From NCBI RefSeq assembly GCF_034259425.1, contig NZ_JAXIVU010000008.1, positions 55,299 to 119,298 of the forward strand: 64,000 nucleotides of DNA, given 5' to 3'. The translations under genes and the position numbers were made by a program. Of the stretch, positions 17,854 through 26,924 are shown piece by piece. The notes under the pieces were generated by a model. It made no database searches, was not told the origin of the DNA, and worked only from the letters and a program-made list of their open reading frames with translations. Source of the DNA: Denitrificimonas halotolerans (GTDB lineage: Bacteria > Pseudomonadota > Gammaproteobacteria > Pseudomonadales > Pseudomonadaceae). Numbering within the stretch: position 1 is the first letter of the stretch; the number at the start of each line of letters is the position of its first letter.

Positions 17854-17873
17854 ACAAGCAACGGGTATCCGCA

Positions 17874-20114
17874 TTATGACTTGGCGCCTTCGCTATAGCC
17901 GTAGTAGTCGTAATAACCACCGTAGCTGTAGCCACGTTTTTTCGCTTTGTTGATGTCCACTTGGTTGAGCACCACCCCGGTTACAGGGGCATTGCTTTGC
18001 AGCAATTGGCCCACGCCTTTTTCGGCCAATGGAATGGCCGTGTCGTCAGATTTAATCACGTAAATCAAGGCATTGGCTAAGGTGCCCAACATCAGTGCAT
18101 CACTCACCGCTTGGGTCGGTGGTGAGTCGATGATGATGCGGTCGTACTTGTCTTTCAGCTGTTCAATCAGCGCCTCAAAACGCGGTGAGGATAAAAGCTC
18201 CAGCGGGTTTGGCGGTACGGCACCGGCGCTGATCATATCAATCCCGTATTGATTTTGAATGCACTCAGACAGCTCTGCCGTGCCGGCAATCAAGTTGGCT
18301 AAGCCTGGGGTGCCCACGGCAAAGTCAAAGTTTTTGGCTAAGGTTGGGCGGCGCATGTCCGCATCAATCAGCACCACAGATTCCATTTGCCCTAAGGCGA
18401 TGGCTAAGTTCGCTGCCACTGTGGATTTACCTTCACCCGGTACCGATGAGGTGACCACTGTGACTTTGTGCGGTTTGTCCATGCCCGACAGCACTAAACT
18501 GGTGCGCACCGTACGTATAGATTCTGAAAAGGATTTGTCTTTATCGCTTTCAAACAAATGCGCCACTTGCTTGCGGTCTTTCTTTTTCACCAGCGGCAAA
18601 ATACCCAGCACCGGCAAGTTCAGTTTGTTTTCTACGTCGTCAGTGCTCTTAAAGGTGTTGTTTAACATCTCTAACAGCAGGCTTAAGCCCACACCCACCA
18701 ATGCCGCTAAGAAGGTGGCTAACAATACAATCAGCGGCTTCTTCGGTTTAATCGGTGTAGTCGGTACTGTGGCGGTATCCACCACACGGGCGTTGACGGT
18801 TTCTAAGTCACTGGTGGCCGCGGTTTCTTTCAAGCGGGTTAAGAAGGTGTCGTACAGCGCGCGGTTGGTGTCCACTTCACGTTGGTATTCACGCAGTTGG
18901 TATTCTTTGCGGGAAATGTCTTGAATCTGTGCGCGGTTTTCGTTCACCGAGCTGCGTAGCGATTGCTCGTTCGCCACCGCTAAACGGTAGTTACGCTCAA
19001 TGGCGGCCACCACTTGTTCCACTTGGCCTCGTAAGCTGGCTTCGGCGGCGGCCAATTCAGTGCGCGCTGCTTCCATGGCTGGGTGACGGGCACCGTAGCG
19101 CTTGGACAACTCTTCTACTTTGGATTTGGCTTGCGCTTCATTGGCTTTAAATTGTTGGATTAAAGGATCACCCAACACCGCCGACACCGTAGCCAAGCGA
19201 CGCCAGCCGCCGCTTTTCATGGATTGTACTTGGCGATACAGGCTTTCTGCTTCTGCACGGGCGCTGCGCGCATCCACCATGCGGTTACTGGTGGCCGACA
19301 GTTCAGCTGCCGTAATGGTGGACACCCCATCAATGTCTACGAGGTTTTCTTGTTCACGGAAGTTTTGCAGTTGGGTTTCTGCTTCTTTAAGTTTGGTGCG
19401 CAGCTCGCTTAAACGGCTGTTCATCCAAGCGCTGGCATCCGCCGACATGGCCATGCTGGCTTCTAATTGGCTTTCAATAAAACCTTGGGCTAAACGGTTG
19501 GCTGCATTGGCCGCCATGCGTGGATCGGCCATATCCACCTGCACATTGACCAACTGGCTTTTGCCTTGCGGCTCAATGCTGATGCGTCTCATAAATTGAC
19601 GCACCACCGAGGCAAAGATCTGTTCTTCGCTTGGGCCGGTTTCTGCTTCAAGGTCCTCAGGGAACTCGCCAGGAATCAATTGCTTTGGATTCAGTTGGCT
19701 GATCCAACCTTTAATATCAATCAGCGGCGCTTCTTGTTGGCGTGGGTCAAACTCAGGGTGTGTGGTTAAACCCAATTCATTCACCACTCGCTCCGCCAGC
19801 GAGCGGGATTTGAGCAACTCAAACTGGGTTTGTAAGTACTCACTGCCGCTGCCTTCTAAGCCGTACACCTGCTCAATGGACACCACATTGGCTTTTTTCT
19901 GCTCAATGAGGAGGGTGGCTGAAGCGCGATAAATGGGCGTTAAGCTCAGCACAATCAACACCGTGACCATGGCCACCACTAACGTGAGGCTGATAATGGC
20001 CCACTTACGGCGCCAAATGGCACTCCAGAGTTTTAGCAGATCAATTTCATCATCGTCCTGCTGCGCCGCAAGTGGGAGTGGACGGTTAGGGGTGGATAAA
20101 GCGTTAGTTTCCAT
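17874..20114 (-). CDS. wzc: Wzc-type polysaccharide copolymerase/tyrosine autokinase, module 1
   Basis: About 746 residues from the ATG at 20112-20114, which matches the N-terminus of the paralogue at 46791-49034; a GTG 12 nt earlier has no better ribosome site. It has a Wzz domain with a membrane segment near 40-60, long periplasmic coiled-coil helices, and a second membrane segment near 450-470. The cytoplasmic BY-kinase follows: Walker A SSVPGEGKST around 560, Walker A' LIDADMRRPT and Walker B RIIIDSPPTQ. The tail is a tyrosine cluster (YSYGGYYDYYGY). It controls chain length and export with the Wza-like protein encoded 77 nt upstream. No phosphatase gene is next to it, unlike module 2. 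Confidence 0.94.
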   Translation of the reverse strand: METNALSTPNRPLPLAAQQDDDEIDLLKLWSAIWRRKWAIISLTLVVAMVTVLIVLSLTPIYRASATLLIEQKKANVVSIEQVYGLEGSGSEYLQTQFELLKSRSLAERVVNELGLTTHPEFDPRQQEAPLIDIKGWISQLNPKQLIPGEFPEDLEAETGPSEEQIFASVVRQFMRRISIEPQGKSQLVNVQVDMADPRMAANAANRLAQGFIESQLEASMAMSADASAWMNSRLSELRTKLKEAETQLQNFREQENLVDIDGVSTITAAELSATSNRMVDARSARAEAESLYRQVQSMKSGGWRRLATVSAVLGDPLIQQFKANEAQAKSKVEELSKRYGARHPAMEAARTELAAAEASLRGQVEQVVAAIERNYRLAVANEQSLRSSVNENRAQIQDISRKEYQLREYQREVDTNRALYDTFLTRLKETAATSDLETVNARVVDTATVPTTPIKPKKPLIVLLATFLAALVGVGLSLLLEMLNNTFKSTDDVENKLNLPVLGILPLVKKKDRKQVAHLFESDKDKSFSESIRTVRTSLVLSGMDKPHKVTVVTSSVPGEGKSTVAANLAIALGQMESVVLIDADMRRPTLAKNFDFAVGTPGLANLIAGTAELSECIQNQYGIDMISAGAVPPNPLELLSSPRFEALIEQLKDKYDRIIIDSPPTQAVSDALMLGTLANALIYVIKSDDTAIPLAEKGVGQLLQSNAPVTGVVLNQVDINKAKKRGYSYGGYYDYYGYSEGAKS

Positions 20115-20191
20115 ACGGGAGGACACTCAAAACAATGGTGTTAGGCGCCGGCATCAAGCCAGCGTCATAAATAGGCAGGTACGGGTTTGGC

Positions 20192-20749
20192 TTAAAAGAA
20201 GCCTTGATCAATATTAATGGTATCACCAGGCATCACCGGCGCATCTAAACTGACACGCTGTGGTTTGCGCTCGGCGTCTTGATCACGCACCACGGTAATG
20301 CGGTTGGTCGAGGCCCGCTCGGTTAAACCTCCGGCCAAGGCAATGGCGCGGCGTAAGTTTAAACCCGGTTGATACTTATAACCACCCGGTGCATTGACCT
20401 CACCACTGATATAAAACTCGCGGTACTCTAAAACGCTGATGGAGACGCGCGGATCAACTAAATAATCGCCTTTCAGCTCTGCGGTTAAAGTGCGCTCTAA
20501 TTCTGCTGCGGTTTTGCCGCGGGCACGCACTTCACCAATAAAGGGGTAAGAGAAAGTGCCAGCATCGGTGAGGCGCACTTCATCTAAACTTAAATCGGGT
20601 TCACCAAAAACAGTGACCTTAATAATGTCACCAGAGGACAATTTATAGGTGGAGTTGCCTTCCTGCACATTTATTTGCGCGCTCGTGGCTACACTAACCA
20701 AGCTGATCAATAAGCCCATGAGCAGTGCGGTAAAATTGCGGATTACCAT
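20192..20749 (-). CDS. Short Wza-like polysaccharide export protein, module 1
   Basis: A 185-residue protein with a cleavable signal peptide (SVATSAQ) and the Poly_export domain YKLSSGDIIKVTVFGEPDLS, followed by a SLBB-type segment (GEVNAPGGYKYQPGLNLRRAIALAGG). It is about half the length of Wza and lacks both a lipobox cysteine and the C-terminal outer-membrane helix. It therefore probably forms a periplasmic ring that needs a separate outer-membrane pore. The beta-barrel gene immediately upstream is the natural partner. It is close in sequence to the paralogue at 49109-49666. Confidence 0.9.
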   Translation of the reverse strand: MVIRNFTALLMGLLISLVSVATSAQINVQEGNSTYKLSSGDIIKVTVFGEPDLSLDEVRLTDAGTFSYPFIGEVRARGKTAAELERTLTAELKGDYLVDPRVSISVLEYREFYISGEVNAPGGYKYQPGLNLRRAIALAGGLTERASTNRITVVRDQDAERKPQRVSLDAPVMPGDTINIDQGFF

Positions 20750-20837
20750 AAGGTTGTTCTCTTTTTAAACATAACAAAGCGTGTGTAAAGCAAAGATGAC
20801 TCCTAACTTTACACACGCAATAGAACGCCAGTATGAA

Positions 20838-22046
20838 TTACAGGCTTGCGCTAATCGTTAAACCATACACGTTGCGCTTGTAGTCACGACTGGCCACGTT
20901 GGAGTCGTTTTCACGGCGGGTGTAACCCACGCCCACATCCAACCAACGGCGCAGTTCGTAAGTCAGAGCTAAACCGTACTGATCAATTTCATCTTCACGC
21001 TTGGTGCTCTGGTAGTCACGATCGATACGGCGGTAGCTGGCATTGGAGTACAGACGGTCGGTCCAGTAATGTTTCCAGCCCAATGAGGTATCAACCGTTT
21101 TGATGCTGCTGGTCACGTGATCGGTATCTAATCCTAAATCAGGATCAAAGGCACTGTAGGTGTTACCTTCGTCGTAACCACGACGGGTTTTTAAGCTGAA
21201 GGTTGAGTAAGTGCGTGGTGACCAATCAACCCCTGCTTCCCACATGCTCGTGCTGGAGCTGGAGCCGCGATCTGGATCTTTTTTCTCACGACCAATTTTT
21301 ACGCTACCTGTGGTTTTAGCAGTTGCTTCCCAAGTTACACCGGCGAGCAATGCTTTGTTTTTGCTGTCGCGGTTGCTGTCTTTCTTGTAGTCGTAATCGG
21401 TGTAACGACCTTCCAATAACAGCTTGGTTTTTGGTGCGATGGCATAGTAACCAGTGATACGGCCCGCTGTAGCGTCGCGGTCGCTGCCCTTGTTACGCTT
21501 GTCGTCGTAACGCAGTTCGCTGTAGTCCGCGCCCAATTCAACCTGGGTACGAGCAGTACGTGCACCAAAGGTATACACACCGCCGATGTTTTTGGTGTCC
21601 CACTTGTCGTTTTTGTACTTGCCAGAAGCATTGATGATGTTATCACTGCTGGTACTCTCCAGTGTGTGATAGCCCGCATTCAAGACTAAACGGTTGCGTG
21701 AGTTGAACTCGTAGCCGGTTTTACCTGTGAAGTGGTGATCAATGTAGCTGTTGTCTTTAGCTGAGTGGAAGTTGTAGCTTTTTAAGCGGTACTTCAGCTC
21801 ATGGGCACTTTTTGCGCGATCAAGATTCAGCGCAAAGCTTGGCTCAATGATGGTGTAATCGGTGCTTTTGCGCTTTTTGTCTGTCGCATGCAGGTTGTCA
21901 TCGTGACCGTGTTCAAAACCCAAAGTAGGGGTGAACATTAAGCCATCGCTTACGCGAATGCTTTGTGGGTCAATGGCAAATGCAGATGTGCTAACACCTG
22001 CGGCGGCTGCTACAACAACCGCCAATTGAGTTAATTTCATACGCAT
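20838..22046 (-). CDS. Outer-membrane beta-barrel protein of exopolysaccharide export, module 1
   Basis: About 402 residues from the ATG at 22044-22046. A TTG 21 nt earlier is less likely because AGGA at 22058-22061 serves the ATG, and an alternative ATG at 22038-22040 begins MKLTQLAVVV. A signal peptide ends at VSTSAFA. The rest is alternating polar and aromatic beta strands rich in Asp, Lys, Tyr and Arg, ending in LTISASL, as in outer-membrane barrels. Families like EpsL and VpsM in exopolysaccharide loci fit. It probably forms the outer-membrane exit for the polymer, pairing with the short Wza. Module 2 has no counterpart. Confidence 0.8.
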   Translation of the reverse strand: MRMKLTQLAVVVAAAAGVSTSAFAIDPQSIRVSDGLMFTPTLGFEHGHDDNLHATDKKRKSTDYTIIEPSFALNLDRAKSAHELKYRLKSYNFHSAKDNSYIDHHFTGKTGYEFNSRNRLVLNAGYHTLESTSSDNIINASGKYKNDKWDTKNIGGVYTFGARTARTQVELGADYSELRYDDKRNKGSDRDATAGRITGYYAIAPKTKLLLEGRYTDYDYKKDSNRDSKNKALLAGVTWEATAKTTGSVKIGREKKDPDRGSSSSTSMWEAGVDWSPRTYSTFSLKTRRGYDEGNTYSAFDPDLGLDTDHVTSSIKTVDTSLGWKHYWTDRLYSNASYRRIDRDYQSTKREDEIDQYGLALTYELRRWLDVGVGYTRRENDSNVASRDYKRNVYGLTISASL

Positions 22047-22120
22047 TCTTTTTATCGTCCTATGCAAACCAAGTAAGTTTACTGATCAATCAATTGAATA
22101 AAACTAAGGTTAACTTAGGA

Positions 22121-22543
22121 TCAGTTCGGGCTCGCCACGCTTGGGCTACCACCACCGCTGCCACCAACGCTTGGCATACTTGAAGTCGGTGCGCTTGCGC
22201 CAGTGCTGATCACAGTGCCTTGTTGGCCTGCAGTCACTGCATTACGGATGGCTTGTTCTTGGCCCGGTGCCGCTTCAATCGCTGCTGCGACGATGGCATC
22301 GGTCATGCTTGGGTTAGCGTTGATCGCTGCCGCAACGATGGTTGCAGCCATGGCGGGTTGGTCAGCAATCAAATCTTTAAGGGCTTGTACCAGAACACTA
22401 CCTTCGGCACTGGCAATGGCTTCGGCGTGTACGCCTGCATCAACACCGTAGGCGGCTAAGCTGTCTGCTGTTGCTTGGTCAGCCATCGCTTGGCCAGCAA
22501 ATAATGCTGCTGCAACGGATAAGGTCATAAATGTCTTGCGCAT
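22121..22543 (-). CDS. Small secreted protein with Ala-rich repeats, first gene of export module 1
   Basis: A 140-residue protein with a clear signal peptide (ALFAGQAMA). The mature part carries TADSL, then short repeats of the form IVAAAINANP / IVAAAIEAAP, and a Gly/Ser/Pro-rich tail. I do not recognise a named family. A paralogue at 49737-50186 shares the signal peptide, TADSL and the NP-x(3)-DAI-x(2)-AAI pattern and also heads an export operon. This suggests a conserved accessory role in polymer secretion. Its ribosome site is AGAGAGA 6 nt before the ATG. Being first in the operon, it may be the most highly expressed. Confidence 0.8.
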   Translation of the reverse strand: MRKTFMTLSVAAALFAGQAMADQATADSLAAYGVDAGVHAEAIASAEGSVLVQALKDLIADQPAMAATIVAAAINANPSMTDAIVAAAIEAAPGQEQAIRNAVTAGQQGTVISTGASAPTSSMPSVGGSGGGSPSVASPN

Positions 22544-22605
22544 AATTTCTCTCTCTTGTTTTCTATCTTAGGTCGCCCCTTAACGCATTAAGTGGGCTTG
22601 ATGGG

Positions 22606-22634
22606 TTGACTGTTTAAGCACATTTAACTGTCAA
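22606..22634. promoter_or_regulatory. Imperfect inverted repeat, candidate operator of module 1
   Basis: Two 12-nt arms, TTGACTGTTTAA (22606-22617) and TTTAACTGTCAA (22623-22634), match as inverted repeats at 10 of 12 positions around GCACA. They lie 60-90 nt upstream of the first gene. The size suits a dimeric regulator, but the regulator is unknown. Confidence 0.4.
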
Positions 22635-22730
22635 TAACCGACGGGGTGCCTAAAATGTCCCTGAATACTAGCACAACTGATTTGGCTTTTAAGGTAGCAC
22701 CGATTAATTCCATTTATTTTTACTTAAATT

Positions 22731-22758
22731 AAATCTAACTTAACTAAATCTAACTTAA
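22731..22758. repeat. Tandem direct repeat AAATCTAACTTAA x2
   Basis: Two identical 13-nt copies at 22731-22743 and 22746-22758 with a 15-nt period, about 190-215 nt upstream of the module 1 start. They could be binding sites for an activator such as a response regulator. They might equally be neutral AT-rich repeats. Confidence 0.4.
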
Positions 22759-22959
22759 TCCTAGCTTAGGCCATACGACATTCAGCCATGAGTTCCCATG
22801 GCAATGATCCATTGGCAAGGATGCTTTTTGTGCGTTATGGCGCTTTTAAGGCCGCCATCACGGGTTGTACTTCGGTGTTACTTGCGTGTTCAATGCCAGC
22901 TGTGTGAAAAATCAACTGGCTTTTATACTACTAAAGCCCAAGCTTAACCATAACTTAAT

Positions 22960-24954
22960 CTATATTTTTTGCGCTAGATCACGGTTTTCGCAGCGTTTTG
23001 TGTAAATAAGGTCAACAATCGCGCCTTGTGCAACGTAGCCATCGACGTATTGGCATAAGATTTCGCGCACTTCCGTGCAGTCATCTTCCATTGCTGCTTT
23101 ACGTAAGCGTTGCAGCAGTTGGCAGTATTCAGGCCAAGGAATGAAAGCTTCGTTAGCGCGCATGATCATGGGGTGTTCGGTGGCGGTAACGTTGTCGCCG
23201 ATCAGCAGTTCTTCATAGAGTTTTTCTCCTGGGCGCAAGCCTGTGAACTCGATGCTGATGTCGCCATGAGGGTTGTCTGCACTGCGCACGGTGAGCCCAC
23301 TGAGGTGGATCATTTTTTCTGCCAATTCCACAATGCGTACCGGTTCGCCCATGTCCAACACAAACACATCGCCACCTTGGCCCATGGAGCCGGCTTGAAT
23401 CACCAACTGTGCCGCTTCTGGGATGGTCATAAAGTAACGGGTGATTTCTGGATCCGTCACTGTTACCGGGCCGCCACGGGCAATTTGCTCACGGAACAAG
23501 GGAATCACTGAACCCGATGAGCCCAGCACATTACCAAAACGCACCATGGTGAAGCGGGTGCGGTTGTGCACTTTTTGCCGCTCGCCTTTACGCAATAAAC
23601 GCGGCTGCGACTCGGCGCTGAGGGCTTGCAGCAGCATTTCCGCTAAACGTTTGGTGGCACCCATGACATTGGTGGGGCGCACGGCTTTGTCGGTGGATAC
23701 CAAAACAAAGTTTTCCACTTGCGCCACCATGGCCGCTTGCGCGGCGTTTAACGTGCCAAACACATTATTGAACACGCCGCCGGCAATATTATTTTCTACA
23801 ATGGGCACATGTTTATAGGCGGCTGCATGGTAAAGGGTTTGCACCTGCCAGGTTTTCATCACTTCCAGCAGCGGCTTGTATTTACGCACGGAACCCAGCA
23901 CCGAAACCAGATTCACATCCAAGCCCTGCTCTTTAATGGTCTGCGCCAGCTCGGTGCTGATTTGGTAGGCGTTGTATTCTGAGTGTTCAAACAGCAGCAA
24001 GGTTTTCACCCCACTGCGGATGATTTGCCGGCACAGCTCCGAACCAATGGAGCCGCCCGCCCCTGTCACCATCACCACCTTGCCTGCAATGCAACGCTTA
24101 AACAGGGCGCTATCGGGCACCACTGCATCACGGCCCAGCAGATCAATGATGTCCACTTCGTGCAGGTCTTGCACTGTAACTTTACCGCCCGCCAATTCGG
24201 CCATACCAGGGATGCTGAGCACGAACACCGGATAAGGCTCTAAAAAATCCAAAATCTCACGGCGACGACTGCGCGACACCGACGGCAAAGCCAACAACAC
24301 TTGGCTGGCTTGGCTCTCACGCAGCAGCTGTTGAATATCCCGCGGCTGATACACCTTAAGCCCAGCAATAACGCGTTTTTCTAAACTAGGATCATCATCA
24401 ATAAAAGCCACCGGACGCATCGCATTGCCCAAACGTAACGAAGTGAGCAATTGCTGCCCTGCACTGCCGGCCCCATAAATGGCCACACGGGCGCGGCGGT
24501 TGTCTTTATTGAGCAAGCTGGCCAAGGAAAAAGAGCCGCCAATAAAGTAATGGCGCAAGAGCAGGCGCAAACCGCCCAGCAGCACCAAGCTGATCCACCA
24601 GTAATTGAGCAACAAAGCCAGTGCTAGGGTTGTGCTGTCATCCAAGCGCCAGTACATCAGCCCGCCCAACACCAAGGCTGATAAGGTGGTGGCACGGGCA
24701 ATGGTGATCAAAGCATCTAAACCGGAATGGCGCATGACATAGCGGTACATGCCGGCGTAATTGAAAATGGGCAGGCTGATTAACGGCGCGACCAGTAACA
24801 ACCAGCCCTGCTCGCGGATGCCTTGGTAAGCGCCGCTGACCCCCAGTTGCACCACCCAAGCTAAAGCTAAGGCTAAGACCACTAACACAGTGTCGGTGCT
24901 CATTTCCGCTAAACGCTTGTATTTATGTTCCCAACTGATTAACCATTTCCGCAT
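22960..24954 (-). CDS. wbpM: UDP-sugar 4,6-dehydratase/epimerase, WbpM/CapD family
   Basis: A 664-residue membrane-anchored nucleotide-sugar dehydratase. The ATG at 24952-24954 has AAGGGAG 5 nt upstream, so the longer frame to 25104 is rejected. Four N-terminal membrane segments are followed by a first Rossmann-like domain (YGAGSAGQQLL) and the catalytic SDR domain. The latter has VTGAGGSIGSEL, STDKAVRPTNVMGATKR (the Ser/Met/Lys variant active site of WbpM) and GLRPGEKLYEEL. It makes UDP-4-keto-6-deoxy-GlcNAc, precursor of QuiNAc or FucNAc-type sugars. It is divergent from the methyltransferase, with 129 nt between the starts. Confidence 0.93.
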   Translation of the reverse strand: MRKWLISWEHKYKRLAEMSTDTVLVVLALALAWVVQLGVSGAYQGIREQGWLLLVAPLISLPIFNYAGMYRYVMRHSGLDALITIARATTLSALVLGGLMYWRLDDSTTLALALLLNYWWISLVLLGGLRLLLRHYFIGGSFSLASLLNKDNRRARVAIYGAGSAGQQLLTSLRLGNAMRPVAFIDDDPSLEKRVIAGLKVYQPRDIQQLLRESQASQVLLALPSVSRSRRREILDFLEPYPVFVLSIPGMAELAGGKVTVQDLHEVDIIDLLGRDAVVPDSALFKRCIAGKVVMVTGAGGSIGSELCRQIIRSGVKTLLLFEHSEYNAYQISTELAQTIKEQGLDVNLVSVLGSVRKYKPLLEVMKTWQVQTLYHAAAYKHVPIVENNIAGGVFNNVFGTLNAAQAAMVAQVENFVLVSTDKAVRPTNVMGATKRLAEMLLQALSAESQPRLLRKGERQKVHNRTRFTMVRFGNVLGSSGSVIPLFREQIARGGPVTVTDPEITRYFMTIPEAAQLVIQAGSMGQGGDVFVLDMGEPVRIVELAEKMIHLSGLTVRSADNPHGDISIEFTGLRPGEKLYEELLIGDNVTATEHPMIMRANEAFIPWPEYCQLLQRLRKAAMEDDCTEVREILCQYVDGYVAQGAIVDLIYTKRCENRDLAQKI

Positions 24955-25083
24955 TTCAACTCCCTTCAAGCGAGATGGCACTTGAACCTGTACTGTGATT
25001 TCAATATAAAGCAGCCTCTGTAGGCGTACGTGTGACTGTGCTTGCTGCGAGCCATACGCTGCTAATCTGTTGTGGAGCCGGAT

Positions 25084-25740
25084 ATGACCAACCCCCTGAT
25101 TCAACCTTTAAATGACAAGCTGGAAAGCGTCTTAGTCGATGCCCGCGTGCAGCAAACCGCACTCCCCCAATTACCGCTGCAGTTGTGGTTGATCAACCCC
25201 GACACCATGCATCGCCCCATGAGCCAGGAAGAAGTGCAAAACATTTTTGCCGCGCCGCCATATTGGAGTTTTTGTTGGGCCAGCGGCTTGGCTTTGGCCC
25301 AGTGGCTGTTGGCCCATCCGGAGCAAGTGGCCGGTAAACGGGTGATTGATGTTGGTGCCGGCAGCGGCATTGTTGCCTTAGCGGCGAAACGGGCCGGCGC
25401 CGCGCATGTGGTGGCCTGTGATTTAGACCCCGTGGCTTTACACGCCTGTCGCGCCAATGCCGCTTTAAACGGCTTGGAATTGGCATACAGTGCGGATCTG
25501 TTCAGCGAGCGCGAACCGTATGATCTGCTGTTTGCCGCGGACGTGCTGTACGACCCTGACAATGTGCCCCTTGTGGAGCGTTTTCCTGATTTTGCTAAGC
25601 AGCTGATCATTACCGACTCCCGCCAACGTGATTTTCAACATCCCCTGCTGCGCAAAAGCGAAAGCTTGTATGGGGAAACCTTGCCTGATTTGGGTGAGCC
25701 CTTAGAGTTTCGCCAAGTCAGTTTGTACCGTTCTCTTTAA
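25084..25740 (+). CDS. Class I SAM-dependent methyltransferase (PrmA/ETFB-KMT-like)
   Basis: A 218-residue methyltransferase. The ATG at 25084 has GGAG 6 nt upstream; a GTG at 25072 is less likely. It shows PYWSFCWASGLALAQWL, motif I VIDVGAGSGIVALAA, motif II ACDLDPVALHA, and FAADVLYD. This pattern is typical of the protein-lysine methyltransferases related to ribosomal L11 and ETF-beta methyltransferases. It is the only plus-strand gene inside the polysaccharide locus and sits between wbpM and wbpL. It is probably a resident housekeeping gene rather than part of polymer synthesis. Confidence 0.85.
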   Translation: MTNPLIQPLNDKLESVLVDARVQQTALPQLPLQLWLINPDTMHRPMSQEEVQNIFAAPPYWSFCWASGLALAQWLLAHPEQVAGKRVIDVGAGSGIVALAAKRAGAAHVVACDLDPVALHACRANAALNGLELAYSADLFSEREPYDLLFAADVLYDPDNVPLVERFPDFAKQLIITDSRQRDFQHPLLRKSESLYGETLPDLGEPLEFRQVSLYRSL

Positions 25741-25789
25741 TTGCTCTGTGCTGCGCCCTGCGACTGGCTCTGTACTTGGCCAGCCGGTG

Positions 25790-26803
25790 CTAATCCAAAC
25801 CCACGCGTTTTCTGAGTTTGGACACCAATAAAATCAATGGAATGTAGGCCATGATCACCCCGATCAGGCCATCGACGTAGCCCAGCCCCACCAGCAGCGC
25901 CATGGGCAGCAGCCAGAACACATCGATTTGCAAAACAATCATGGTGACCGGGCGGTGCTCTTTGTACTGCCGAGCGGCATATTGATAGCCGTGGCTATTG
26001 TGGGCTTCGCTGATTTTCTGCCCAGTCAATAAACGACGTAATAAGGTGTAAGTGGCATCCACCACAAAGACCGCCAATAAAATGATCCAACTCCACAGCA
26101 GCTCGGCCTTAAACCACGCCGCCTGCAAGGATAAGAGCGCCAGCACCACGCCTAAAAAACCGCTGCCGGCATCGCCCATAAAAATCCGCGCTGGGGGAAA
26201 GTTCCAATATAAAAACCCCGCCACAGCTGCGGCTAAAACAAAGGGCAATAAAGCCATTTTGGGCTCACCGAGCAGCAGATATAACAAGCCACCGGCGATG
26301 CAGGTGCAGATGGCTTCGACACTGGCTAAACCATCAATGCCGTCCATAAAGTTGTACAAGTCCAGCATCCACACAATGTAGAACGCCGCCAACACGGGCC
26401 CTAACAGACCTAAATCAAAGTCCGTGCCGGCCAATTGCAACGGTGGCAAGCCGCCCAACCAGAACAAGGCCCAAGCTGCGGCCATAAAATGGCCCAATAA
26501 GCGCCAACGCGCGGCAATGTGGCCCCGATCATCAATAAAGCCCAACACGGCTACGCCTGCACCGGCGCCAACCAAGGCAATGATGAACGACCAAGGCTGC
26601 CACCCGAGCACCCCCAACAACAGGGCTACACTTAAAAAACTGAACACAATGGCCACACCGCCACCACGGGGGGTGGGCACACTGTGGGAACTGCGTTCAT
26701 TGGGAATGTCCATCATCTGGCTGGCCAACGCATAACGGCGCAGCAGCCAAGTCAGTCCCCAAGTCACAATCCCAACGCTGATAACAAGCAATACACTGAA
26801 CAT
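25790..26803 (-). CDS. wbpL: Undecaprenyl-phosphate sugar-1-phosphate transferase (WbpL/WecA family)
   Basis: A 337-residue polytopic transferase with about 11 membrane segments. Family motifs are PTPRGGGVAI, DLYNFMDGIDGLA, the magnesium and catalytic segment FPPARIFMGDAGSGFLG and the C-terminal AHNSHGYQ. It transfers a HexNAc-1-phosphate, such as FucNAc or QuiNAc, to undecaprenyl phosphate, starting repeat-unit assembly. Together with WbpM it forms the initiation pair well known in Pseudomonas O-antigen loci. It is preceded by the frameshifted WbuB-like glycosyltransferase. It is the only initiating transferase I recognise in the window. Confidence 0.92.
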   Translation of the reverse strand: MFSVLLVISVGIVTWGLTWLLRRYALASQMMDIPNERSSHSVPTPRGGGVAIVFSFLSVALLLGVLGWQPWSFIIALVGAGAGVAVLGFIDDRGHIAARWRLLGHFMAAAWALFWLGGLPPLQLAGTDFDLGLLGPVLAAFYIVWMLDLYNFMDGIDGLASVEAICTCIAGGLLYLLLGEPKMALLPFVLAAAVAGFLYWNFPPARIFMGDAGSGFLGVVLALLSLQAAWFKAELLWSWIILLAVFVVDATYTLLRRLLTGQKISEAHNSHGYQYAARQYKEHRPVTMIVLQIDVFWLLPMALLVGLGYVDGLIGVIMAYIPLILLVSKLRKRVGLD

Positions 26804-26924
26804 GCTTCTTCTCCCTCTATGGATGCACTATGGCGCTGCGCGGAACGCTCTAATGCGAGTACAGCGCACAGTCCGACACCTTGTTCGGGTGCGTCCCGCT
26901 GCGTACCTGTGTCATGGCGGCGCA

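Larger units (their letters stand above)
17530..17873 (-). other. 344-nt leader between wzc and wbpO
   Basis: No convincing gene lies here; the 64-codon frame at 17667-17861 has no ribosome site or recognisable content. Reading on the minus strand, it contains a hairpin just after the wzc stop (17834-17853), then unassigned sequence, then the ops-like element (17598-17610), then the wbpO start. This order suits a leader where polymerase is modified before the distal operon. Confidence 0.5.
22544..22959. other. 416-nt intergenic region upstream of export module 1
   Basis: No gene is visible. It should hold the module 1 promoter (minus strand) and the 3' flank of wbpM. It contains an imperfect inverted repeat at 22606-22634 and tandem direct repeats at 22731-22758. 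No convincing sigma-70 or sigma-54 promoter could be assigned by eye. Confidence 0.5.

Noticed and set aside
17667..17861. A 64-codon minus-strand frame between wzc and wbpO
   Set aside because: No ribosome site and no recognisable content. It spans a hairpin and leader sequence and is better read as untranslated leader.
24955..25104. N-terminal extension of WbpM
   Set aside because: The extension lacks a ribosome site and overlaps the divergent methyltransferase. AAGGGAG precedes the ATG at 24952-24954.
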